A DNA stretch of 64,000 bases from Hyaloraphidium curvatum (GCA_025558095.1 JAIVFI010000045.1:124001-188000); one strand, 5' to 3'; counted from the stretch's first letter, positions 1 to 10,123 are shown. Numbers and translations are program-made. Notes: generated from the letters alone by a model not told the origin.

Positions 1-9
1 AGCCAACTA

Positions 10-330
10 TCACTGATCTTTACGAGAAGAAAACAGCTGGCGAAGTGCTGTCTCCGGCCCGTGTGCAGCTGTCAACCGATCGGCTGTCTTCCGACCATTG
101 ACACCGAATCCAACTCCCATGTGGATGATGAAGGACAACTTACAGGCGCCGAGAGCGGCAACCGAGCCCGCGATGGCCCCCCGGGCGCGGCTGGGAGCTG
201 TTTGCGCCGACGACGAGAAGGCGCGTGCCGGGGCTGCCATCGGGGTCCGCACGGCCATGCGGGGGCCCAGAGGCACGGAGGAGCGCACGAGGCGCGAGAA
301 TCCGCGCGTTACTGCGGCGTTGGCGGCCAT
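10..330 (-). CDS. Small predicted mitochondrial protein, unknown function
   Basis: The N-terminus is Arg/Ser/Ala-rich without acidic residues and contains RAFSSSAQ, a typical mitochondrial presequence. A short glycine/alanine segment (GAIAGSVAALGA) follows and could be a weak membrane helix. The frame is open for 106 codons to a stop at 10-12. Just after the LGA codons there is a good donor (GTAAGT) and about 75 bases later a TTGACAG acceptor. Splicing there keeps the frame and the same C-terminus, giving about 81 residues. Whether this intron is used is unclear. I do not recognise the family. The gene diverges from URC4 across a very short spacer, so the two may share a promoter. Confidence 0.4.
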   Translation of the reverse strand: MAANAAVTRGFSRLVRSSVPLGPRMAVRTPMAAPARAFSSSAQTAPSRARGAIAGSVAALGACKLSFIIHMGVGFGVNGRKTADRLTAAHGPETALRQLFSSRKDQ

Positions 331-423
331 CGCAGCGGAATCCGAGTGTGTTTGCGGGAGGCAATCGACGCGATGATGGCGGTGCGCACGGCTCCATCAA
401 TCGCGCTTCGGAGCCCCGCCAAG

Positions 424-2051
424 ATGTCCGCGTCGCCGCCGAGCAGCGCGATCGAGATTTCGCGGCCCGCCGGCGGCGATGACGACGCGTTCGGCCTCGG
501 CAAGTCGGGCCCGAGCGGCGGGCGCCGGCAGCACTTCCTGTCGCGCTCGCCTCTCAAAGGCTCGCAGGGCGCGCCCGCGCAGCCGTCGGCGGACCAGCGC
601 GCCGTGCGATACCTGCGCTCGCTGCCGGCCGTGCGCGAGCGGTGCGCCGCCGTGTTCGAGGCGTTCCAGAAGAAGGGCGAATCCGAGTACTTCACGCTCG
701 ACCGCGTAATGGTCGACGACATCGCGGCCAAAGTCGTCGAGATCGGGCACAGGGACTACGGGACGGACGCCGGCATCGACCCCGCAAAGGTGCCGGCCCA
801 CGCCCGCTGGCGGCACTACGCGGCTGGCGGCCCGGACCGCGCAGAGGCGCTGATCTCCGAGTGGGGTGCGGGTCCGAGATAGCCGGTTGACGCATTCCAT
901 TCGCTCACCGGACGCGTCCTGCCAGGCTCCGAAGTCAATACGCTGGAAAAGACGCGTCGGTTGGTGGATTTGACGGTCATTTCGGTGCTCGTGGACGCGG
1001 GAGCGGGGCCGGATTGGAAGTACACAGAGGAGGGAGGCAAGACCTACACGCGCAGCGAAGGTCTGGCCGTGGCGAGCGTCGACATGTTCCGGAAGGGGCT
1101 GTTTTCCTCCAGCTCGACCTCGAAGCACCACGTTGATGGTGGGTCTTGGCTTTCTTCCAGAATCACCTCGTATCTGACGTCTCGCCCCGATCAGCCAAAG
1201 CCCTGAAATCGCTCCAGGCCCAGGCCCTCGCCGCCGCCTTCCAGCACTCGGACTCCAACCCCCTCGTCGGCCTCGAAGGCCGCCACGACCTGCTCAAGCG
1301 GCTCGGCGAGGCCCTCGAATCCTCCCCCCAGTTCTTCGACCCCGCCTTCGGCTCACCCAACCCTTCCCCGCGGCCGGGCAACATGGTCGACTACCTCCTC
1401 GGCAAATCCGAGCGCGTGGGCGAGATCTCCGAGTACGGCACGGGCGGGACCGTGCGCATCTCGCTCAAGGACCTGTGGGAGGTGCTCATCTCGGGCCTTG
1501 GACCTGTGTGGCCGAAGACGCGGACGCAGGTGGCCGGCCAGCCGATGGGCGACGTGTGGCCGTGCGCGCTGCTGGGGGATGGCACCGAAGCGCTGGTGCC
1601 GTTCCACAAGCTGACGCAGTGGATGGCCTACTCGCTCGTCGGGGTGCTGGAGCGCGTGGCAAGGTGGGAGGTGGCGGACCAGGAGCTGCTTACGGGGCTG
1701 CCCGAGTACAGTGGGTGTCCACGGTGCTCATGAAGCTGGTCGTTGTTGATTCGCTTCTTTTGCTGTGCAGGGAACGGCGGGATTATCGTCGACTACGGCC
1801 TGCTTATGGTCAAGGATCCCAAACTGATCGAAGAGCCCCTAGACGTCGGCCACCCTCTCATCGTGGAGTGGCGTGCGCTCACCGTCGCCCTGCTGGACAT
1901 GATCGCCGAGCGCGTGCGGCGGTACCTGAGGCTCACGCCCGAGCAGCTGCCGCTGGCAAAGGTGCTCGAGATGGGGACGTGGAAGGCCGGGAGGGAGGAG
2001 GCGGCGCGGCGCAGGGAGGGCGGAGGGCCGCCGATCCAGATTATTAGGTGA
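424..2051 (+). CDS. URC4: URC4-like uracil catabolism protein (DUF1688)
   Basis: Four exons: 424-865, 926-1138, 1195-1710 and 1771-2051, with introns of 60, 56 and 60 bases. The spliced protein follows the DUF1688/URC4 family throughout: YLRSLPAVRERC near the start, then HARWRHYAAGGPDR, VISVLVDAGAGPDWKY, SEGLAVASVDMF, VGLEGRHDLLKRLGEAL, NMVDYLLGK, DVWPCALLGDGTEALVPFHK, and LTGLPEYRNGGIIVDYG across the last junction. In yeasts URC4 is required to use uracil as nitrogen source through the URC pathway; its chemistry is not established. The start at 424 was chosen for its A at -3; an in-frame ATG at 373 is possible. The family match is strong, while the exact start is not certain. Confidence 0.9.
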
Positions 2052-2128
2052 GTTTGAGCTTTTGGGCTTCGGGACGGCGAGGTCTGACAGATGGTTCGGC
2101 AGTGACGGGACCGTGTTCTGAGGAATGT

Positions 2129-3004
2129 CTATTCGCGTTGTGCTTGCTCCAACTTTGAAGCTCCACGATCCAGGAAACCGTTCACGATTTCGTAGAACCG
2201 TTCTGGATCTTCGCGCTGGGGCCAATGGCCGCAGTTTTCCATCATGGCAACCTCGGCACTCGGGATCTGCTTTGCCGCGTCCTCGACAGCTTTTCGTGGC
2301 ACTAACGGATCTTTGGAACCAAGCACGATCAAGGTTTCCGCCTGGATGCCCTTCAGACGCTCGCCAAACACGGTCCCGAGGCGATTCCATCGAATTTCGC
2401 GGAGCTGAAACTCCTGCCACGACTTGGCCGCCCGCGGGTCCCGCGCCGCAGCGTACACGAGGTCCACGAGCTCCTCCGGCATCTTCCGCGGGTCGTGGAA
2501 GATGGACGTGAGCAGCCTCCGCGAGTTTTCTCGGCTCCTGCGCGCCCACGCCCACGTCGCGGCGTTCAAACCAGGGGTCCGGAGGAAAAGGTACGAGAGA
2601 AAGTGCCACGGCACGGTCGCGGCGAAGCCGTACGGCGCCACGAGGACGAGCTTTTCGACCAGCGACGGCGAAGAGATCGCAAGCTGCGCCGCCGCGCCCC
2701 CGCCGAGCGAGAGGCCAGCAATGTGAGCCTTGCTGATCCCGAGCGCGTCGAGGAAGACGCGGGCCACGTCGGCGTAGAACGGCACCGTCGGCGGTTTGGA
2801 AGAGTCCCCGGAAAGACCGTAACCCGGCCAATCGGGAGCGAGGACGCGTCTCCGCCTTGACAGGTGCGAGACGGTGTCCGACCAGGAAAGGGAGGCGGAA
2901 TCCGCGCCACCGCCGTGCAGGAGCAGCAACGGCGGGCCCGGACGATCATCTCCGGCAGAAATGTAGTTGACAAAGAGGTCTCCATCGACATTGACGCTGG
3001 GCAT
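2129..3004 (-). CDS. Alpha/beta hydrolase (meta-cleavage-product hydrolase-like)
   Basis: Intronless, 291 residues, full length for the family. It has the oxyanion-hole motif LLLHGGG near residue 30, PDWPGYGLSG near 60, the nucleophile elbow GLSLGGG with Ser99, the acid in LGSKDPLVP (Asp232) and the base in NCGHWPQREDP (His260), so the catalytic triad looks intact. The cap between about 120 and 210 is helical, as in carbon-carbon bond hydrolases of the MhpC/BphD type, but the substrate cannot be read from sequence. No signal peptide is visible. The gene is convergent with URC4, their stops being about 75 bases apart. It lies between URC4 and a ribokinase. Confidence 0.85.
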   Translation of the reverse strand: MPSVNVDGDLFVNYISAGDDRPGPPLLLLHGGGADSASLSWSDTVSHLSRRRRVLAPDWPGYGLSGDSSKPPTVPFYADVARVFLDALGISKAHIAGLSLGGGAAAQLAISSPSLVEKLVLVAPYGFAATVPWHFLSYLFLRTPGLNAATWAWARRSRENSRRLLTSIFHDPRKMPEELVDLVYAAARDPRAAKSWQEFQLREIRWNRLGTVFGERLKGIQAETLIVLGSKDPLVPRKAVEDAAKQIPSAEVAMMENCGHWPQREDPERFYEIVNGFLDRGASKLEQAQRE

Positions 3005-3776
3005 CGCGGAGATTCAACTGCTATGCAGTTGGATTCGGACTTCGCGCGCGGGCAGTCGACAACCTGCTTCGAATTTGTAATGAGGATTCGGGTGACAGGT
3101 CTTAGAAGGCGTTGCACGGCCTACGAACGGCCGCAGCAAAATTCCGTCCCGCCAAAATGAGCGCCCGGGGCGGGCCAGGGCCTACCTATTCGGACGAAGT
3201 TCGGGAGTCCGTCGAGAGGGGGAAATTGGCCTTCTTCGCTGTATACGGTCCGCAGCCCCATGCAGGTGGGGTCGAGTCGAGACTTTTCGGACCGACCTCA
3301 CCTCGTTCTCGACGAAAGACACGGTCGAGGAGGTCGGTACGCGAGCATGCGGGTGCCTGGCTAATTGCTGGATCAGATTGCTCTCGATATCGCCAACGAC
3401 ATGCTACGAAAGCCCAGCGGCTCCATTGTAGCCCGCGTGGAAACGATTCAGGGACCGTTTCTCGGACGACTTTGCCAGCTTTCAGCAATCGCTCGCGCAG
3501 TCGAGCGAAGACAGCATCACGGAACTCGTGAGCGATGGGGACCTCAAACGACGATCCGTGGAAGCGTACGGCATCCTTGCCCGTTGCATCTGATTTCCTT
3601 TGTCCAAACTTTTTCGATCTGGAACATAATGTAGTTCTCGTCGTAGATGAGGATGCTCAATGGTAGCTAAATGAATGACCCTCATTGCGAGAGGGTCGAC
3701 AGGTCGACAGGCCGGCGGAGATCCTGCACTCGTCCCGAGAGCGTTTCCCCATTGAGCCGCGTTGCTGCCACGGCAC
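3005..3776. other. Intergenic region with a possible small spliced ORF
   Basis: The stretch separates the hydrolase start from the ribokinase start. A weak candidate gene lies on the plus strand: ATG at 3157 opens MSARGGPGPTYSDEV, and a later exon following a TTGTAG acceptor near 3428 reads as an acidic, coding-looking segment (SDDFASFQQSLAQSSED) to a TGA at 3591-3593. A CTAAT branch-like site and an ATCAG acceptor lie near 3365-3380. I could not settle a single intron set joining the pieces and recognise no family, so it may be a decayed gene. Confidence 0.2.
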
Positions 3777-4718
3777 ATGGCCGCGCCGGTACCAGTCACT
3801 GTCGTCGGAAGTATCAATGTGGACCTTTTCGCCACGGTTCCCCGCTTCCTTCTTCCCGGCGAAACCCTGACCGGAACGCGCTTCGCGACGGACCGGGGAG
3901 GCAAAGGAGCAAACCAAGCTACGGCGGCTGCACTTGCCGGAGCCGCGGTGTCCTTTGTAGGCCGTGTTGGCAACGATTCGTTTGGCGACGGCGCTTTGGA
4001 AGCTTTCCGTGGGCTCGGCATCGATACGCAGCATGTCGGACGCGACAGTACGACGGCAACCGGCACTGCGCTCATCGTCGTTGAAGAGCGCTCGGGTCAG
4101 AACCAAATCATTGTGATTCCCGGAGCCAACCATGCTTTGAACCCGGATCACGTCCGAGGAGCTTCTACTTTGCTGCGGGAATCCAAAGTCGTTGTTTGCC
4201 AGCTCGAGGTCCCCACCGAGTGCGTCGTGGAAGCGTTCCGCATTGCCAAGGGTGTCGACAATGGTCCAATTACGATTTTGAATCCGGCACCGGCCGCTCC
4301 GATACCTGATGAACTGCTGGAGCTCTGCGACATGGTTGCTCCGAACGAGACGGAACTTGAGCTGCTGACGGGCTTGCCGGTCGTCAGCGACAACGAGCTC
4401 GTAGCTGCCGCGAAAGTTCTTCTTGAGCGCGGCGTCCGCGGGCACGTTGTTGTTACCCTGGGAAGCCGCGGGGCCCTCGTTGTCGCGAGAGGCTCGGAAT
4501 CGAACGTCATGTTTGTTCCGGCTCCCAAAGTCGAGGCTGTGGACACGTCTGGGGCCGGGGATGCCTTCATTGGCGCTTTTGCACGTCTGACTGGGGACGG
4601 AAAGACGGTGGAAGAAGCGGCCAAGCTCGCCGTCGGGGTTGCTTCGCTCTCCGTGACCCGACGAGGGACGCAGTCGAGCTATCCGGGCCGCGAGGAAATG
4701 CTTGAGCTTCTGAAGTGA
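3777..4718 (+). CDS. RBK1: Ribokinase
   Basis: Intronless, 313 residues, the usual length for a PfkB-family ribokinase. It opens with VVGSINVDLFATV, has the ribose-binding DRGGKGANQA motif near residue 40, VGRVGNDSFG near 65, the NPAPA and PNETELELLTG segments typical of ribokinases, and the C-terminal anion-hole/catalytic motif DTSGAGDAF (from residue 256, base Asp262). It phosphorylates D-ribose to ribose 5-phosphate with ATP in the cytosol. An upstream in-frame ATG at 3762 exists, but the one at 3777 fits the family start better. Its position two genes from URC4 suggests a link to ribose released by uracil or uridine breakdown; that is inference. Confidence 0.93.
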   Translation: MAAPVPVTVVGSINVDLFATVPRFLLPGETLTGTRFATDRGGKGANQATAAALAGAAVSFVGRVGNDSFGDGALEAFRGLGIDTQHVGRDSTTATGTALIVVEERSGQNQIIVIPGANHALNPDHVRGASTLLRESKVVVCQLEVPTECVVEAFRIAKGVDNGPITILNPAPAAPIPDELLELCDMVAPNETELELLTGLPVVSDNELVAAAKVLLERGVRGHVVVTLGSRGALVVARGSESNVMFVPAPKVEAVDTSGAGDAFIGAFARLTGDGKTVEEAAKLAVGVASLSVTRRGTQSSYPGREEMLELLK

Positions 4719-4957
4719 TATGTACGGGCAAGCCACTCTTTGAGCCACCCTCCACGGACATGTCATGTCGTTGATTGCACCTGTGTTCGTTATTGCTTGC
4801 GCGGAAGAGTATATCGCGGTCTAGTGGTAAAAGCGGCCGACGCAAGCTTGAGCGCGGTCCTGATGTAGCGCAACAAGATGCATGGAGAACGGGACGAAGG
4901 AAATTGAGGTGAAGCGTGGAGCGACCCGCGAAGAGGATCTGGTGACTGCGGACGCAA

Positions 4958-5938
4958 TCAGCACCCGAGCTGCGGCACCCCCTGCCCCGGGTTGAGAAGG
5001 TTCCATCCGCGGCTGCACCAGTGGTTCCTGTTGGCACTCGTCAACCACAGATCGTCGGCCCGGCGAGGTTGCACCCACGAATCCGTATATCCGCTGGTTC
5101 CCCAGACGCGTTGGTGCAATGTCCCGCACTCGAAGTACGGCGAGCGGTCGTTGCCGCTGACGGCGAGGGCTTCGCAGCACGATCTGGGCGTCCAGATGCA
5201 GTCCCACGAGTTTGTGGACATGCAGCCGACCTGGCCGTACTGCGTGCGCTTGACGGGGACCCAACTGTCGATTCCGGATTGGTCCTGCAGGCAGACCCAA
5301 TTCGAGCCGGGGTAGCTCGGGCCGTCGACCGGGGCGCGGCATGTCTGGTATGGGCGTGGGTCGACTTCGAGACGGGGGTACGGAGCCGGACCCCGCGCGC
5401 AGTTGCCGCCCGGGGGCGAAGGAGCGGGCACCGGTGCCGGGGCCGGCGGAGGTGGAGCAGGAGGCGGGCTCGAGGAACGTTGCAGAGAGATCATGGCCAG
5501 GTTGGCGCTGAATGCTTCGCTGTTGGATGCACGCATGATCAAGCACAGAACAATCGAGCCGGCATAGTCAACCTACCACCACCCGGAGAGCACGTTGATC
5601 CCGTCGTACCACGTCCTCCCGCGACTCAGCCTGTAAGTAAAGGACTGTCCGTTGAGCCCCGCTGTCGAGACTTGCTGATCATTGACACGGCCGCTCCTGC
5701 GCAGGGTAGCGTCGTCCGCGGAGGACGCTCCCCACCAGAACACCGCGGGGACGCCGGCGACGATGGTGGCTTCAGACCAGCGGAAGGTGCAGTCGTCGAT
5801 GATCTCAATGACACCGCCCATGTTGTCGGCGGGCTCGATGGTCGCCAGGCGACCGCGGAAGCCGACGAATGGGTGCGTGGTGGCGCACTGGGCCGCGGCG
5901 CTCCCGGCAAGGGCGAGGACGAGAAGGGCGAGCAACAT
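4958..5938 (-). CDS. Secreted DM13-domain protein with Cys/Trp-rich C-terminus
   Basis: Two exons, 5938-5577 and 5519-4958, with a 57-base intron. Splicing turns the unspliced stop after GW into GWC, matching the conserved WC of DM13 domains (VLSGWCEAFSANLAMISL). Order: signal peptide (MLLALLVLALAGSAAA), DM13 domain starting at THPFVGFRG with IEIIDDCTFRWSEA and AVFWWGA, a Pro/Ala linker, then about 120 residues rich in Cys and Trp (WVCLQDQSG, GCMSTNSWDCIW, RSCCEAL, NHWCSRGW). DM13 domains are thought to be cytochrome-like or redox domains. The C-terminal part is unassigned. The protein is probably secreted. It is a paralogue of the divergent neighbour at 6349 but lacks its DOMON and cupredoxin parts. 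Confidence 0.8.
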
Positions 5939-6348
5939 CGTTGCACTCTGTAGCTGGTTGACGGTGGATTTGGCATGCTTGAGGTGTTGCGGAGCCTTTA
6001 AACCGGCCGTGCTCGCAAATGCTGTGTCGGTCCCCCAGCGGAAAGACTTTCCTTCCGGCGTGTGGAGGTGCGGATGCCGTCGAGTTGTCCCGCCGCCGCC
6101 AAGGGAGATCCCGCGCGACCACGGAGATCCGCTGTTGAGCGCCCGATCAATAGCTCCGCGACAGGAGTCGAACGATGGATGCATTCGAATTCATCGAATA
6201 CAGTCGATGTAGGAATCGACGCACAGTCGCCGCATGTTTTCCCGGCGCGGATGGACTTCGGGCGATCTTGCACAGCAGCCGGGGTCCGCGGCCTATCCCT
6301 GAAAAAGGCCCTGCCGATGGTCGGCCCCGGAGCGCTCGCGCAACGAAG
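5939..6348. promoter_or_regulatory. Shared divergent promoter region of the two DM13 genes
   Basis: This 410-base spacer lies between the start codons of two head-to-head DM13 paralogues and must hold both promoters. A TTTAAA element sits about 60 bases upstream of the minus-strand start (around 5996-6001). No coding capacity is convincing here: the reading frames that cross it are N-terminal extensions of the two genes without secretion features. Confidence 0.5.
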
Positions 6349-8132
6349 ATGCTCATTGCTGCCGTTTTTCTTTGCCTCGTCGCGGGGGCCGCGGCCCAAT
6401 GCCGGAAGACGCACCCGTTCGTCGGCTTCCGCGGCGCCCTGCGGACTCTCGAGCCCGCGGACAACATGGCCGGCACCGTCGAAGTTCTGGACGACTGCAC
6501 GTTCCTCTGGTCCGAAGCGACGCTCCGCCGGGGCGTGCCCGCCGTGTTCTGGTACGGCTCGGCCACGTCGGACGCTCCCAGCGTGCGCCGCGGCGGGCGT
6601 GTGAGCAACGAGCAGGTGCCGGCCAGCGGCCTGGACGGGCAGCAGACCCTCACCTATACGCTGACCGGGAACCGCACATGGGACGATGGTATCTCCGTGC
6701 TGTCGGGATGGTGGTGGGTGCACGCGCGCGGCCTGCTCTTCGGGCCCTGCATCGAGGTGAGGCTGACGAGACCTCCAGCGAGTCATTCAGCGCACATCTT
6801 GCAGTCGTTGAACTCCAAAGGGCACCGACAACCTCTGCCGTGCCTGCTGCCACCCCGTCCAGTGCTGCCCCGTCGCCATCATCAGCGCAGATTCCCACGG
6901 TCACCCCAAAGTTCGAAAGCTGCGTGACGCTCTCGGACGGAGTCTACAATCTGCACTGGACAGTGAACTCCGACGGTACCATCACGATAGCCCAAGAGAT
7001 TGCGGCCGCGGCCATGACCTGGTCGGGGTTCGGCGTGCCCGACCCGTCTGGATCGGGAGGCATGGTGAACGCGAGCGTCGTCATAACCGGGGAGCACGAT
7101 TCGGCCGGCTTCTTCGCAACCAACTACCACCTGTTTGACCGCTCCCAGTGCTCCTACAACGTGCAAGGGGCCACCGACGGCGTGTGTCCCTACTCGGAAC
7201 AGGGAACGGACCTGCGCATGCTGGGCAGCAACTACGATCGTTCTGCCGGCGTGCGCATGGTTTGGTACAGCAGGTCCCTACGCGGATCGGGCAAAGATTG
7301 GCCGATCGTCCTTGGGAGAGAGGTGCCGGTGATCTGGGCTTTCGGACCCCTCAGCGAGTCGTCGGAGCGGCCCGTCGTGCTCTACCACGGCCAGAACCAC
7401 AGGTGGGAGGCTTCCTCAATGCTGTTTGCAAAGTGCGATGCTGATCGCTGTCCTTCTGAATCCAGCCCTACGAATGTCACCATACGATTCGATCGCCAGC
7501 AGAACAACTGCAAGCCCCTGGGTGCCGCAGCGCCCACCTCGAGCGCGCGGAACGAGACCGTTCTCCGCGTACCGGCCTCGAGCCCGACGATCGTCGTCAC
7601 CGTCGGGCCCAACCCCTCATACCCCAACCCGCCCGGGTGGGGCATCTCGTACCACCTCAACGGAGTCGAATCCCCACATCTGGTCTTGGACGCCGGCGCC
7701 GATTACGTCTTCTCCGTCCAAGCCGGCCCCACGCACCCGCTCTACATCACTGATTCCGCGCTCGGTGGCCGGGGACGCATCGACGATCCGATGGCGATTA
7801 AACCCGAGAGGGTGGTGGCCGGCGAGTTTGGCTTCGCCAACGGAACTGCGGCTGCCCCGGGGATCCTGCGGTTCCGAGCAGATCCCGCCCTCCAGCGGGC
7901 TGGGCAGCTTTACTATCAATGCTACAGCCACCAGAAGCTTGGGTGGAAGCTGACTGTGAGGGAAACAGATGCGTCAACGGGCGGCAATGCGGCTACGACC
8001 GCGGCAGCTTCAATGACACCAACCGGTGCGACACCGACGACATCGAGCAGGCCGTCGTCGGCGGATATGAGCTGGGGTACGCATGGTGCGGCGTGGATCC
8101 TGGCGGTAATGGCTGCTTCTTGCCTCACGTGA
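6349..8132 (+). CDS. GPI-anchored DM13-DOMON-cupredoxin protein (Knickkopf-like architecture)
   Basis: Two exons, 6349-6713 and 6779-8132, with a 65-base intron at the same place and phase as in the divergent paralogue, restoring GWCESFSAHLAVVEL. Order: signal peptide (MLIAAVFLCLVAGAAA), DM13 domain (THPFVGFRGALRTLEP, VEVLDDCTFLWSEA, AVFWYGSA), Ser/Pro/Ala linker, a DOMON domain (YNLHWTVNSDGTITIAQE through VIWAFGPLSES), then a plastocyanin-like region (HLVLDAGADYVFSVQAGPTH, PLYITDSALGGRG, YYQCYSHQKLGW). The tail is Ser/Thr-rich and ends in a hydrophobic GPI-type signal (AAWILAVMAA). DM13, DOMON and plastocyanin-like domains in this order are the layout of insect Knickkopf, which protects and organises chitin. 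A cell-wall or extracellular redox role is inferred. Confidence 0.82.
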
Positions 8133-8226
8133 TGCACATGAATAGATCAGAAAAGAAAGAGCTCCGAATGATGTGTGCATAGCATTCTATTGCCCAGCAG
8201 CACCATGCAGAGAGACAACGAGTCGA

Positions 8227-10123
8227 TCAATCATCATCCTGAATCTTCACGACCTCGTCAGCCTTTTCGCCCGTGGTCGACACCGAGTCCGCGGACGAAG
8301 AGTCGGCCGCCTTTTGGCCGTCTTTCTCTTCAACCTTGCCGTCGTCCATCGTCGTCCGCAAAACCGTGTGGCGCAGGAACATGACCGAAATCCAGCCCAC
8401 GGCCGTAGCAGAGGCTATCGAAATGAAGGCCTTGGTCAGGCCCGAGACGTAGGCGTCCTGCACCAGGACGTTGACGGCATCGAGCGCTTCCTGGGACATG
8501 GATCCCGATGGCGGAAGCGGGTGTCCGTTCACCTTGTTCTTCACAGCTGATCCAACCATAGCCATCGAGATGTTGTAGTTTGCCGCAATGGCACTCATGG
8601 CCGCGGGAGTGATCGCGTTGCCCGTCGCGATCTGGAGAATCGTTCCGGCCACACCAATGCCCACCACCCCTCCGATCGTGCGCAGAAAAGTGGCTACCGT
8701 GGTGGCCGGGCCCAGTTCGCTGGTGTGAACGTTGGCCTGGACCACGAGCATGAGCATTGAGATCGAAAGGCCGATGCCCAGTCCAAGGATGACGACGAAT
8801 CCCATTTGCTCCCCAAGCGACGTGCTTGCGTCCCAAAGAGCGCAGATACCGATCCCAATAGCTGCAATCGCCATCCCGACTTTGGGAAACGGAAGGTAGA
8901 TGCCCGTCTTGGACGAAATGATACCGGCCGTGATGGATGCAGGGATCAAAGCACCTATCTGCGGCATGAGCTTAAGACCACTCGTAGTGGGCGAGTTTCC
9001 AAGGACAAGCTGGTAGAACAGGGGCTGGCAAAAGGGTTCGTCAGCGAGGGTAGGCGGATCTGTGGTCTCGGCGCCACTTACGAGGAAGTAGGAGCTTGCA
9101 GTCGAGTTCCATCCCACGAAGAAGTTGCCCAAGTATGCGAAAGGAATGTTGCGCATCGCAAACAGGTGCACCGGAACGTTGGGCTCCTTGGGGACCTTCC
9201 ACTCGTAAACGATGAACAAGCCCATAACCACGAGGCCGGAAATCAATGGTCCAAGGGTGTTTGCCGAGCTCCATCCGTACGTGACGGCCCACGTCAGGCC
9301 GAGGAGGAAGAGAGCCGGTGACGCAGAGGATGGCACCGCCGTAGTCGATCCGCGCGAGGGTGACCTTCCACGGTGCCTTGGCCCTCCGCGGGACCTTGAG
9401 GGCGAAGAAGACGCCCGCAAAGCCGATGACGCCGACCGGGATGTTGATCCCTGGTGCGAGCATGTAAGAATGGTGGAGCGGGGATGCTCCTGGTAGCGCA
9501 ACTCACAGAAGCAGCCACGCCAGCTCCATCCGTCCGTAATGACTCCACCCAGCAGCGGACCGAGGATGGCGCTGACACCGGCAATCGAGCCCATCAATGC
9601 TTGGTAAACGCCACGCTCGCGGAGCGTCACGATGTCCGCAATCAAAACGTAGACGCCCGCCTGCATACCACCGCTGTTGGCATAGCAAGTTTAGGGCGGA
9701 AGCAAAGCAACTGCATAGTGATGCTCACCCTCCGACCCCCTGGAGGCCCCTTCCGATGATGAGGACGACCATGGAGGGCGCGAGAGCGCACACGACGCTC
9801 GAGAGGATAAAGAAGCAGATGTTGAACAGGAGCAACTCCTTCCTGCCCAGGACGTCGCCGAGCTTGCCCCACAACGGGCCCAGCGCCGTACTCGACAGAA
9901 GGTAGGCGGTTCCGATCCAAGAAAGGAGGTCCTCGCCGCCAAGGTCCTTGACCATGGCGGGAATGGCGACCGAGACCATGGTGCCGTCCAGGGCAAAGAG
10001 CACGATGGCCAGGGAGAGGGAGAAGATGCCAAGGAGCTTCTCCGTCTTGGTTTTCGGGGGAGCCGCGGCCACGACGGCGGCTTCGTCGGCCTCCGCAGGT
10101 GGCCCTGCCTCAAAGCCCTCCAT
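8227..10123 (-). CDS. MFS drug:H+ antiporter, DHA2 (14-TM) type, with apparent frameshift
   Basis: Four exons: 10123-9729, 9673-9507, 9450-9082 and 9024-8227, with introns of 55-57 bases. Motifs: VLFALDGTMVSVAIPAM (TM1), GPLWGKLGDVLGRK (motif A), GLQGVGGGGMQAG, GPLLGGVITDGWSWR, FWINIPVGVIGFAGVFF, and SPTTSGLKLMPQ, as in fungal multidrug exporters of the plasma or vacuolar membrane. In exon 3 the reading frame changes between ARIDYGGAILCV and ALFLLGLTWAVTYG near 9310-9330, with no room for an intron. The family spacing suggests two bases are missing there. This is either a sequencing error or an inactivating mutation. An NTG-initiated extension upstream of 10123 was not used. Confidence 0.8.

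Noticed and set aside
4805-4880. tRNA-like stretch with GCGGTCTAGTGGTAAAAGC, resembling a D-arm/A box
   Set aside because: No B-box (GGTTCGANNCC) follows at the right distance and no acceptor stem can be paired, so a tRNA is not supported.
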